This document shows, in pieces, positions 37,672-47,548 of a stretch of 64,000 nt of DNA. The notes beneath the pieces are model-generated. The model searched no databases. It saw only the letters and a list, made by a program, of their open reading frames with translations, and had not been told where the DNA came from. Each line of letters begins with the position of its first letter. Positions within the stretch are counted from its first letter, which is position 1. Origin of the DNA: Calycina herbarum (lineage: Eukaryota > Ascomycota > Leotiomycetes > Helotiales > Pezizellaceae); contig LLEY01000110.1 in assembly GCA_001414485.1 (NCBI GenBank), forward strand, positions 62,001 through 126,000, in the 5' to 3' direction. Made by a program: the position numbers and the translations under genes.

Positions 37672-38118
37672 TATAATAAAACTTAAATAAACTAAACAAA
37701 GATGACTAAGTCTTAAAGGTTAGTATATAGGTAAGAAGTATAGATACGCCGGGTTATTTACTTAGAAGTAAACTCGTTACTTATATTAAAGATATTAAAT
37801 AAGATAATAAGATTAATAACTAAAGTTAAGTACGAAGCTCCTATCTAATAGCAGACGTGCTAGTCTTATATAGAACTCTCGTTCTATCCGGATCCCTTTA
37901 TAAGCCTAGATCCCTAGATCTCTCTAGATCTCTTAAGGGATCTAATAGGATCTAATACGTGACTTCTAACGGTTATCTAATAGTAAGATCCTAGAATACC
38001 TAAATACCTCTTATACTACTGATTCCCTTCTATACTACCTTCTATTTCCTAGATATTATACCTTATCCTATCAGAGCGCCGTCTAGACTACTTATTATAT
38101 ATAACGTGATTCGTAACA
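37672..38118 (-). repeat. 5' LTR of outer gypsy element
   Basis: 447 bp, paired with 24357-24803 by length and private middle section. It ends CGTAACA followed by the ACTAT duplication. Confidence 0.9.
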
Positions 38119-38123
38119 ACTAT

Positions 38124-38398
38124 CTATTAACTTCTTTTAAAACTTAAGCTATTTCTCTACTACTTTCTTTAAAACCTTCTTCTACTTCTAATAGCGTCTT
38201 TTACTAGAAGCTATTCTTTTTCTAAATCGTTAGAGTTAGAAACTTCTATAATCTTTCTTTTAACGTCTTTCTAGATAGAAGCTGTCTAGACTCTCTTCGT
38301 CGTCTACTTTATCTTTATCTTATAATTCCAGACTCGGTGTTCTTTAAGTCTATATCTTAGACAGAGGCTTAAGCTTCTTCTTTTAGTAAGAACTTTAT
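38124..38398. other. RIP debris between gypsy insertion and solo LTR
   Basis: It continues the pre-insertion sequence of 23873-24351. It is AT-rich with degenerate frames, and I can assign no domain. Confidence 0.5.
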
Positions 38399-38403
38399 CT
38401 AAG

Positions 38404-38866
38404 TATAACGAAACTTAAACGAACTAAACAAAGATAACTAAGTCTTAAAGATTAGTATATAAGTAAGAAGTATAGATACGCCGGGTTGTTTACTTAGAAG
38501 TGAACTCGTTACTTATATCAAAGATATTAAATAAGATAATAAGATTAATAACTAAAGTTAAGTACGAAGCTCCTATCTAATAGCAGACGTGCTAGTCTTA
38601 TATAGAACCTTCGTTCTCTATATATATCGCTTATATCGCTCGTATCGTCTATATCGCTCGCGATTAGAGCGATTAGGTCGATTAGAGTAATCACGTTATA
38701 TAATCGTATATAACTTCTAATAATATTATAATAGTAAGATTCTAAAACCTTTAAATACCTTTTATATTACTGATTTCCTTCTGTGTTATCTTCCTTTCCT
38801 AGATGTTATACCTTGTTCTATTAGAGCGCTATCTAGACTACTTACTACTTTCTATAATTCGTAATA
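38404..38866 (-). repeat. Solo gypsy LTR, third LTR variant
   Basis: 463 bp with the same outer thirds as the other LTRs but a different middle (repeated ATATCGCT/TATCGCTCG strings near 38620-38680). It is flanked on both sides by the 5-bp duplication CTAAG (38399-38403, 38867-38871), so it is the remnant of a complete insertion that lost its interior by LTR recombination. It independently confirms the LTR boundaries used above. Confidence 0.9.
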
Positions 38867-38871
38867 CTAAG

Positions 38872-40015
38872 CTCTATCGTAGTTCTTTTAAGTAAGTAGA
38901 GAAGACTACTATAGTTAGTTCCTAGTCTATTATATTATATAAAGAACTATCTTTAGATTCGTATATAGTTCTAGCTCTAGGTAAAATCGTTTAAGGCTTT
39001 TTCGTTTACTAAGAGATAAGATTAATAACTTCGTTTAGCTAATTAGTAATTATTTACAATTGTTTATAATATCTATCGTAGATACTATCTTCTTAGATAC
39101 CGACAGTTATAGTAATTAGCTTTATACTAAAAGCAGTCTTTAAGTAACCTTTCTTAATCACGTTATCCTATCCCTAGCTAGAAGCTTCTAGGATTAGCTA
39201 ATCGAATTCGTTAAGGAATTTACTAAAAGGCTATTAGTTTTACTTCGTCTAGTTAATCTAGCTAAGCGCTTTCTACTATAGCCGAGAGTTATAGAATAAT
39301 ATATAAAGCTATCTTAAAAATTCTATAACCGTGAACTTATTCTCTAAGCGAGCGTATTCTATCTAAGAGAAAATCCTTATAGCTACGTCTCTTAAGAGTC
39401 TTCTAAAGACGTACTAGACTCTTTTCTTCTCTTATCTAATTAATAGACTATTAATTTCTAGCTTTGCTTATAAAAGGCCTTTGAATTAAGAAAAGAGGTT
39501 AGACGTACTTCCGTCGTATCTTTCTAGATATAGAAGGTAGTGTTTTAGCTTATAATTAGTATTCGTAACTAATACTAGTGTCGAGGTAGGCGTAGGTATA
39601 GGTTATAGAAGGTTAGAAGAAGGAAGTCTTCTTTTAAGCTTTATAAGAGCTTCTTCTTAATAGCTAGAAAGGTTAGCTATTAATTAGTTCTAACTTTTAA
39701 TAAGAAGCTATATCTCTCGCTACTACTAGTTAAATATATCTATTAACTACTATAGAGGTTCTTATATAGGTTCTTATACGTCTACTAAATTTATATTCTC
39801 TATTATATTTATAGTTATCTACTATATACTTTAGACTATTATACTTATATAAAACCTTATATTTCAACTATAAAGAATTTTTATATAAGATCTTATATCT
39901 TAACTATAAAGGATTTTTATATAAGACCTTATATCTTAACTATAAAGGATTTTTATACTTATACTATATATATAAAGAAGGTTTAAAAGATCTACTATAT
40001 ATAGTTTATTTAATA
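38872..40015. other. RIP debris with 36-bp tandem repeats
   Basis: Degenerate, probably once-coding transposon sequence that I cannot assign. Near 39852-39960 a unit of about 36 bp (..CTTATATCTTAACTATAAAGG and ATTTTTATATAAGA) is repeated three times in tandem. Confidence 0.5.
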
Positions 40016-40017
40016 TA

Positions 40018-41869
40018 ACGTGTTTTATAAGCGAGTCGTCTATATAAGCAGGTCGTCTACTTTCCTCGTCGTATACTATATACTACTTTTAAATTATAAT
40101 AGCTTAATACTACAACGTTTAATTACCTTCTTAAGAAGCTAATATTATTTTAGTAATCTAAGAACTTGAAAATAACGCGTTATTAACTAAACAAAGCGTT
40201 ATAAAGATTTACTATATTTCTTAAAAGACTCTCTCCGATCGACGTACTAGAAAGCTCTTACGACGCGATTACTAGCCTAATTCGAAAAAGCTTATAAAGC
40301 TAGAGAAGAAGGTAATATTCAGATATATATTAGAGTTAGATTCGCGAGGGTTTTCGCTTATAAGAGATATAGTACGAGATATAGCTAACAATCTACTAAG
40401 AGAGCGCGACAGAAAGCCTATAGATAGAAACTAGCTAGATAACTTTATAAAACGTATATCTAAGCTTAAAACTCGATAGAGTCGTTTATATAATCGTTAG
40501 CGAGCTTTAACTAAGGATCCGCGAGTTATTAGCTTATAGTTTATACTTATATAGTCTATTAAAGAGAAATATAGTATTTAAGATAAGGATATTTATAACT
40601 TTAACAAAAGTAGCTTTATAATAGAAGTTATTTCGTTCTAACTTGTTATTATAAGCTTAGAAACGCGTAGGAAGCGAAAGCAAGTTTAGCTAGGTAATCG
40701 CGAGTAGGTTATAGTTATTTAAGAAGTTAACGTAATAGAATAAGTAATCCCGCTATTTATTATATTCGTAGGTAAAGTACTTATTTCTACCTAGTACTAA
40801 GATATATATATACTATATAATTAGGTAATTAAGGTTAGTAACAACAGCTAGATAAATAATAAGCTTAGAGTTATATAGTTAAAGTATTTTAACAAGTATA
40901 TAAAGATATAAAGTATAGAAGGATATTATTTATTAATTATTAATAGTTATAAAAGCTATAACTCGCTTGAATTCTAGTAACTCTATAAAGACTTAAATAT
41001 TATTACTCTCTATATACCTCTATACTTATCGTATCTACTATAGCCGGTTAATATAGTCTGCTTCTCGCTGTTAAAGCGAGTATATAGAGCTAAGATATTA
41101 GGCTTAGTATAGAATTATATTAATTATATTACTAAAGAAACCTTTCTTCTTATATTTAAAGCAGCTTTTTATAAAGCATTTATAAAGAATAACATCTACG
41201 CGAGTTTTAAAGAGGCTAGGCTAGTCCTATATAGCTTAGAAGCTGTGTTATTAAAGCTTGATTTAAAGCTTCGTACGCTAATACTAATAATACTAGAAGA
41301 CACTCTATAGATATCTAAAACACTAAGTAACGTATACGAAATAATAGCTTAATTAACGCTTATTCGAGATCGGATTTAAAGATATTAAGACTCGTCACCT
41401 AGTTCTATTATTCAGTCTCTTAATTAACTCGAAAAAGGCTTAACTAGGGTAATATATAATATAGTATTAATATACAAGGAAATCACTAGTCTTCGTATAA
41501 TAACTAAGGCTATAACTAAGTGTAAAAGTTGTAAGAGAAAGTATATTAAGAGTTAAGAGATATTAATAGTAGGCAACGTAGCTAATTTAATTATATCTAA
41601 GGAAAATAGTAGCTAGAAACAAGGTAAAGAGTCTAAGAAGAGAGTTCGCGTAGATAGGCACTATAGCTATTATAGTAAAACTAGGTATAATTCTCGTACT
41701 TATTAGATAGAAATATTAGATATAGAAGATAGCGAAAGTTCTAAAGAATACTAGATAGCTTCTATAGTAATAATAACTTTATATAGTATTAAGTATTTTA
41801 TATTATAATAACACTAGGTTAAAAAAGTAGGCGACTCGCTTATGTAGACGACTCGCTTATAAAACACGT
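40018..41869 (+). mobile_element. Fot1/pogo-type DNA transposon, RIP-inactivated
   Basis: 1852 bp bounded by TA (40016-40017 and 41870-41871), the usual Tc1/mariner-pogo target duplication. Terminal inverted repeats of 46 bp (40018-40063 and 41824-41869) match at about 42 positions. Each holds two direct copies of a (G)CGAGTCGTCTA string. The plus-strand frame is a DDE transposase interrupted by many stops. Remnants are the HTH region TLSDRR..RKLLRRDY, then DIYNFNKSSFIIEVIS (normally YNFDETGF), VIPLFIIFVGKVLIST, YYLLIINSYKSYNSLEF (normally LIIDGHESH) and ITLYIPLYLSYLL. Both catalytic Asp codons have become Asn. It cannot encode an active enzyme. Confidence 0.92.
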
Positions 41870-42411
41870 TAGTTGATTTATTAATATTTAAAGTTTAATA
41901 CTAAGGAAAAGTAGACGACTCGATAATATAAACGACTCGATAATAAACTACGTTAGATATAGTCTATATCTATTAATTCTATAGTATTTCTTTATCTTTA
42001 TCTAGAAGCTTCTAGATTAATACGTTTTATTATAAGCTATAGACTTTGAAGTCTATCTAGAGTTATTAGATAGTCTACTATAGCTAACTCTAATTACTCT
42101 ATACTTCTAGTATAGAGAGGTATTTAATAACTAAGTTAAGAAAGAGGATTATAGTACTATTAGATACTACTCTTCTCTTTTCTTTAGCGCTATAATTACT
42201 ATATATCTTAAGTTATTATATCTTAGCTAGGAGATAAGAGATATAAACGCGTCTATTAGTATCTTTCTTATCGACTAAAGGCTAACCCGATACTATATAG
42301 CTCGCTATTAGAGTAAGCTCTTAAAAGACAATTACACGTATCAGATAGGTGTTATAAGACGTGGTTGTTGAGTTATTTCCAAAAAATCGATTTAGTCGCG
42401 CGGAGTTGTTC
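41870..42411. other. Right edge of AT island, with an extra inverted-repeat end
   Basis: 41907-41955 resembles the Fot1-type end (GTAGACGACTCGATAATATAAACGACTCGATAATAAACTACGTTAG) but with GATAATA in place of GCTTAT. It is probably one end of a related, otherwise lost element. The rest is RIP debris. Composition returns to normal at about 42370-42410. Confidence 0.55.
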
Positions 42412-44661
42412 TTATCTAACAGTTTTTAGAAAAAGTCCCACTTTTGGAGCAACAAATGGGCCACCTATAGAGAATATTAGACACAGTAACCACTAAAACA
42501 AAAGATACAGAGAGAGGAAAGAACTCACATCCATCCACTCCTCGCATAAAATTAGTTACACATCGATCAATTGTCATTGTCTCGGCAAGCTTATCAAGAT
42601 TCAACTCTTTTGGACACCAGGCAGCACTTGGACTCATCCCCAGGGCGAGTTCCTGGCCTAAACTCATTGTTTTGTCCGCATTATAAACCTTAACATTCGA
42701 GAACTTCATACTCTGCGGTCCATTGGTCCAAGAACCCCCGTCCTTCGCGAGCTAGTTACAAAACCTCTTTGCCGAATCCGCTGCATCATCGCCCTGGAAG
42801 AATAGACCGCTGCCGCAAGTAGGAACCCCTTGAGCTGGCCCAACGAGAGTGGGCAGGTCAGGAATAGATTCGGCCCGGTTGATAATAAAGCTAGCCGTTC
42901 CGCAATCTTGTGTGCTTTTGATGGAACCTGAGAAAGTATGGGAATTATAGGAGCCTAACAATATCGTCAGGTAGTGTAGGTTTGAAGGTAGAAGAAGACT
43001 AGGCTTACATTGTGTAGTACTTAAAAAACTGTTACATTTCCTCGCAGCCAAACGCGCAGTCGCCTTGGTCGTACCGCCAGGTTATAGTAAAGTTCCAACC
43101 CTCATAGCCTTGAAAGCCGACGTCTTTGGCAGTTTGTGTGACGTCCATGTCTGCGCTGAGAGGCTGAGAGGCACATATATTTGTAACAATACTCCAAAAC
43201 TGTTAATTCGAATATCATCAGTTTTAGCTTTCCACAGTTTTGTTTCGATGCCGACATTGTTGTTTTCCATACATACAGGTACCGGCTGGCTTTCAGCAGA
43301 GAGAATTATTTGTTCGACTACAGATTGGAGTTCAGTCCATTCTGTAGGAATATCGGTAGATATATCAATATTGATATCAGCGCATTGGCAGTCCTTGTTT
43401 CGCCCCTAGAACTCTCGTAAGCAACGTACGATAGACTCTCGTTCAAGTATTACACAAGCAATGTTTTTAAACGTTCTCGCTTATAATAAGTTCATACACA
43501 TGTTGAAAAGCAGAGGAGTGTTTATCTACCACTGTACATTTATCATTGGCATCCCCCTTACAATCATCATCTCCGCATTCAGGCTTTATCCAGTTAGCAA
43601 TCCTCGATTATTCCTAGTGTGGGATAACTCACCTGGTTTGTAGCACTGGGACAGGTGGATGTTGACGTTGAAGTTGATGATGCTGTGCTTGTTGTAGTCC
43701 CAGGGATAATGTTTGGCACACGTAACACCACTGGAATGCCCTGGGTGTAAACATACAGATAATATATTTGAAGTAAGACCTCTACAACCGCAGCATCACG
43801 TAAATAGGGGGGAAATGGAGACAGAGTGGTGAAGAGCGACAGAAGACTCTCAACATCAGCTGCAGAAAAAAAAGGTTGACCGACAGGCATTGCTTTTCCG
43901 AACTGAGCGACCTCTGCTGTCGGTATATTCGAGAGCGAGTAGCGCTTCACGTGACCTTCTCGCTTAAGGTCTATTTAAGTAGATAGAGTAGCTAACTTCT
44001 CTCGACATGCACGAACGATAATACACTCTTTTTGCATCATGCTATTGACCACCAAGTCATACCAACATCTGCAATGACCCCGGACTGTGCAACGGCTTCA
44101 GCGAAGGCTGTGTAGCCGCAGGCGGCAGCGCGCTTATTCTTGGCGCCCCCGCATAAGGGGATGGTTTTTGCGATTTCGATGAGCTTAGCACGCAGCGAGG
44201 GCGCAAGAAGAATACTGAAAATGCCGTCGGCCTCGTCTTGTGTTACAGCCACTGAGACTTCATTCGTGATGGTTGTAACAGCTCCCACAGTGTTAGTGGC
44301 CGTCATTATTGTCTTGGTGATAAAGCTTGGATCGGCTCCTTTCCACTGAGAGTTGTTAGGTCTTTTCATAGGTAGATGATTTGATATCAGCTGTACTTAC
44401 GGATGTTGTAGAGCCGCCAAGATCGGTGAGGTATTCTGTATTCTTGCCGATTTTTCCAATACTGTGCAAATGCCATTAACAAATGTAAATAGCAGCCTAG
44501 ATTTGATTTATGATTTACAGAGTAGCAGGGGGTGGGATTGGGTCAACGAGGTTCACGACTATTTGGCCAGTAGCTGTAGGTTCACTTGCTGCGTTCACTA
44601 CTACACCAATAAAGCATAATGCGAAAGCAGCAATGTCAAGAGTTTTCACAAATAGGAACAT
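42412..44661 (-). pseudogene. Secreted Cys-containing protein gene, disabled by stops
   Basis: A multi-exon minus-strand gene of unrecognised family. The start at 44661 gives a signal peptide (FLFVKTLDIAAFALCFIGVV). Exons 44661-44519, 44461-44401, 44345-44063, 43913-43633, 43583-43530 and 43405-about 43200 join in frame and are rich in Cys, Thr and Ser (CGGAKNKRAAACGY, PECGDDDCKGDANDKC, RNKDCQCADINID). Further coding blocks are 43160-43009 (YEGWNFTITWRYDQGDC), 42954-42538 and a tail to 42412. The first of these ends in TAA at 43032-43034 and the second is interrupted by TAG at 42752-42754 (RFCN, stop, LAKDGGSW). The frames around 43009/42954 do not join cleanly. Both stops fit CpA-to-TpA change from CAA/CAG. 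It lies beside the RIP island. Confidence 0.7.
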
Positions 44662-46445
44662 TGCAAAAGTTGTGAAAAGGACCAAGTAAAACGATGTGTG
44701 GAATAGAAGAGCAGATAGACCGTCTTTTCAATACTGGATCCACAATAAACAATCAGCAGTGGATTTCGAAATTCCACAATATCTTTACTTTCAAAGCTTA
44801 TAGAAACAATACAACGTAGCAGAAAGGAGCGTAACAAATCCACTGCAAGCTCAAGTAGCAATCAAGGGCTATTACCCGACGTATGACGCTAAGCAAAGTA
44901 ATGTTATAAAAATCGGATCAGGAAATTCGAACTCAAAGAAGCAAGTAGCAAAGATGTGGCCACTACTCAATGTAAGACTCCGAGAAGCAGAAGAATGAAT
45001 ACGACCGTTACCAGGTGCAGGGCTCCGTGAAGTCTAAGCCAGAAATGCGACACAAAGAATCATGTATTCATTAAGAGCCATTACCCGAAGTAGGAGTTCA
45101 AGAATTAAAGTAACGTTCATTGAATAGAATCAGGAAATTCGAACTCAAAGAAGCAAGTAGTAAGTATGTGGCCACTAGCTGATGTACCACTCCGAGGAGC
45201 AGAAAAACCCATATGACCCTCACCAGAAGCAGGGTTCCGAGAAGTAAGTGAGTAACAATCCAATGCCCATTATCCGAAGCAGGGTGCCGAGAATACGAAG
45301 CATTCATGTAATATCATCAAAAGCAGGGCTCCGAGAAGTAAGTGAGTAACAATCCAATGCCTATTATCCGAAGCAGGGTGCCGAGAATCCGAAGCATTTT
45401 ATGTGATTACCACCAGAAGCAGGGTTCTGAGAAGTGAGTGAGTAACAATCCAATGCCCATTATCCGAAGCAGGGCTCCGAGAGAAGAAGCCGAAGAATTC
45501 ATATTACCGTCGCTAGAAGCAGAGTTCTGAGATGGGAGTGAGTAACAATCCACTACCTATCACCTATCATATGAAGCACGACTCTGAGAAGCATGTAACA
45601 GTCCAATAACAATTACCTTGACCTTCTCAAATAAGTAAGAGGTAACAATGTAGTACATGCAATCCCACCACTTTCTCAAGTCCAAGTTAAGCGACCCCTT
45701 TCAGTTATTTGAAGATGCAGCTGAAATTAAGTGCTATGTCTTGAGAAATAAGTAGACCACACTCAAGCACCTCCTAGCTATCATGTTAGGTAGACTCGTG
45801 GTCGTCACATCCTTATCTTATATTGTCTCCATTTTTACTCATCCTATTCAACATGATTCTCTTGTGGTTCTCAATTGTTACTCTATGTCTTCTCAGGCAG
45901 ACAGCTCATGGCTGGGGTTTTGATAGATCTTGTCAGAGTAAGTTATAGGAGAGCGACCCCATTTATGAGTGAACAGGATTTGGAGATTGTTCACTGACCT
46001 TGTTGTTTCAAGTTCTATTATCTAAAATTTACTAACTCCTGCTCCTCTACATTTTTTCAGGCACTTTAGAGGTGTCTAAATCTGTCTAGTAGTTTCTAGT
46101 TTTAAAATTAGGAGTTTCTTAGAGATAAAAGAAGTATATTTCACATTCCCGAATTTTGGTGTTCCTGGTGGCAGCTGAGGGGATATGTCTAACCACTTTG
46201 AGGTATAGCGTCTATAGTAAAATAGTATGACGCAACTTCTTATGAAAACAACTTCTGGATACGAATAATAGGTCGAAAAAAAGAAGAAAAATACATAAGA
46301 AGGTGTGTAAGGTGAATGAATTTATCTTATTTGCGTTAAGGTTTAAATCGAAGTGCGGTGCCACTTATCTTGTCTACTGCGAGACTACTTCAACCCTCGC
46401 ACTCTCCCGTACAACCTACAACATTCTTCCATCGACATTCTCATC
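44662..46445. other. Intergenic region holding a minisatellite
   Basis: 1.8 kb between divergently oriented genes. The left half contains the repeat array annotated next. The right half (45600-46445) has no gene that I can support. Confidence 0.5.
44920..45595. repeat. Imperfect minisatellite, GAAGCAGGGTTCCGAGAA core
   Basis: A core (GAAGCAGGG..CCGAGAAG) recurs about every 45-50 bp, at roughly 45010, 45222, 45276, 45317, 45370, 45412, 45466 and 45513. Alternate copies are followed by GTAAGTGAGTAACAATCCAAT, giving a 95-bp higher-order unit present four times between 45220 and 45560. A larger duplication (AGGAAATTCGAACTCAAAGAAGCAAGTAG) occurs at about 44930 and 45131. Confidence 0.8.
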
Positions 46446-47548
46446 ATGTCTCAAGGCTCTATTACTATGATCATCTCCTCCGCGACAGTCGGCCCCAATA
46501 AGAGCTCCAAGATCGCCTCATGGTTAGGAAAGCGCTGGCAGCAAGCATCCTCAGTCTTTTCTACAGGCGGCCAGCATACGTCGCATACGTCGCATCCACA
46601 CATACAAATCAACTCGCTGCCACCACGTCAACAAATCAACTCGCTCCTCTTGAACACCCTTCCTCTGGAGATCCAGCGTCAAATATATTATTATGTTGTC
46701 TCCTCGTATGGCAATACCCAACACATCCTCCTTTCCGATGATCATCACGGCCAACTAACACACATGCGCTGCGTGTTGCCAACATCGCACTCATACTTCC
46801 AAGATCATCTTGTGAGAATCACAGGTGTTTGTATTCCAGACGGAGCACATAACAATGAATATCGCAAGAGTGCCCAAAATGGCTGGGAGATATTACCTCT
46901 CCTTTTGAGCTGTAGGAAGATGTATGTATCGGTCTTATTTTCAGTCTTACAAGACAAGAGAAGGGTTCTTTACTAACTTTGGTTCACGATATAAGCTATC
47001 TCGAACTTAGCGAAATCCTATACTCGTCTACTACCTTCCGCTTCTCCTCTAACTACGCTATAACAAAATTCATCGCCACTGTTCCTGCCCATTACATTAC
47101 TCTCTCCCATCTGCATCTCTCCCTCCTCCTTACTACCCCACTGTATCTGCCGTACGACGCCCGGCCTTATGGCTTTACAGATTCCGATGTTCAAGCTGCT
47201 GAAGCTGAGTGGGAGGCTTCCTGGCACGCTTTAGCCCGCCGGCGAGTCTGCGCCCTCGTGGTCGAGATTCTAGATATGGGGATAAGGGTGCCGGAGCAGC
47301 GATTATTACAACCCTTGAAAAACGTGGCAAGAACGGGAAATGGGCCGGTGGAGGTAGTACTGCCATGGCCAAGAGGATTGAAGACAAGTGACGAGTCCGA
47401 GGATGTAATTGGGTTAGTGGTTACGAGACCACCAGAAGATATAGGTTCAGATCTCATGATGGAGTGGAGTGTTGACAAGGCGTGTGAGAGTTTCACACAG
47501 ACGAGGGATGGAGTAGTGCGAAGATGGTTTAGAACGCGGCGATCATAG
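46446..47548 (+). CDS. DUF7730-like (F-box-like) hypothetical protein (342 aa)
   Basis: Two exons, 46446-46921 and 46996-47548. The 74-nt intron has a GTATGT donor, a TACTAAC branch site and an AAG acceptor. Splicing restores SCRKIYLELSEILYSSTTFRF, the most typical block of the large ascomycete DUF7730 family, which follows an LPLEIQRQIYYYVV F-box-like helix. Members are abundant in Leotiomycetes and their function is unknown. An in-frame upstream extension exists, but the ATG at 46446 after CATC has the better position. The C-terminal third (GLKTSDESEDVIGLVVTRP) is variable in the family. It is flanked by repeats on both sides, in an accessory-looking part of the window. Confidence 0.75.

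Larger units (their letters stand above)
24357..38118 (-). mobile_element. Outer Ty3/gypsy LTR retrotransposon (interrupted by a nested copy)
   Basis: The 3' LTR is 24357-24803 and the 5' LTR is 37672-38118, both 447 bp. They share a middle section (GTTCTATC.GGATCCCTTTATAAGCC) that the inner element's LTRs lack. A 5-bp duplication ACTAT flanks the whole unit (24352-24356 and 38119-38123). Without the insert the element is about 7.0 kb. It reads on the minus strand in gypsy order. A Gag zinc knuckle is near 29970-30010 (C-x2-Y-x4-Y-x4-C, the Cys and His lost by RIP). RT is near 27680-27740 with YLDN in place of YLDD. RNase H lies near 27230-27300 and the integrase core near 26400-26510. A polypurine tract abuts the 3' LTR. 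All frames carry many stops, so it is dead. Confidence 0.93.
22560..42400. repeat. RIP-mutated AT-rich transposon island
   Basis: About 19.8 kb with no intact open frame of gene length on either strand. CA and TG dinucleotides are rare while TA is very common, the signature of repeat-induced point mutation (CpA to TpA on either strand). It is made of two nested gypsy elements, a solo LTR, a Fot1/pogo element and older debris, annotated separately. Such blocks form heterochromatin in filamentous ascomycetes. Confidence 0.93.

Noticed and set aside
22560..42400. CRISPR-like or centromeric array
   Set aside because: The repeats resolve into identifiable transposons with target duplications; there is no regular spacer pattern.
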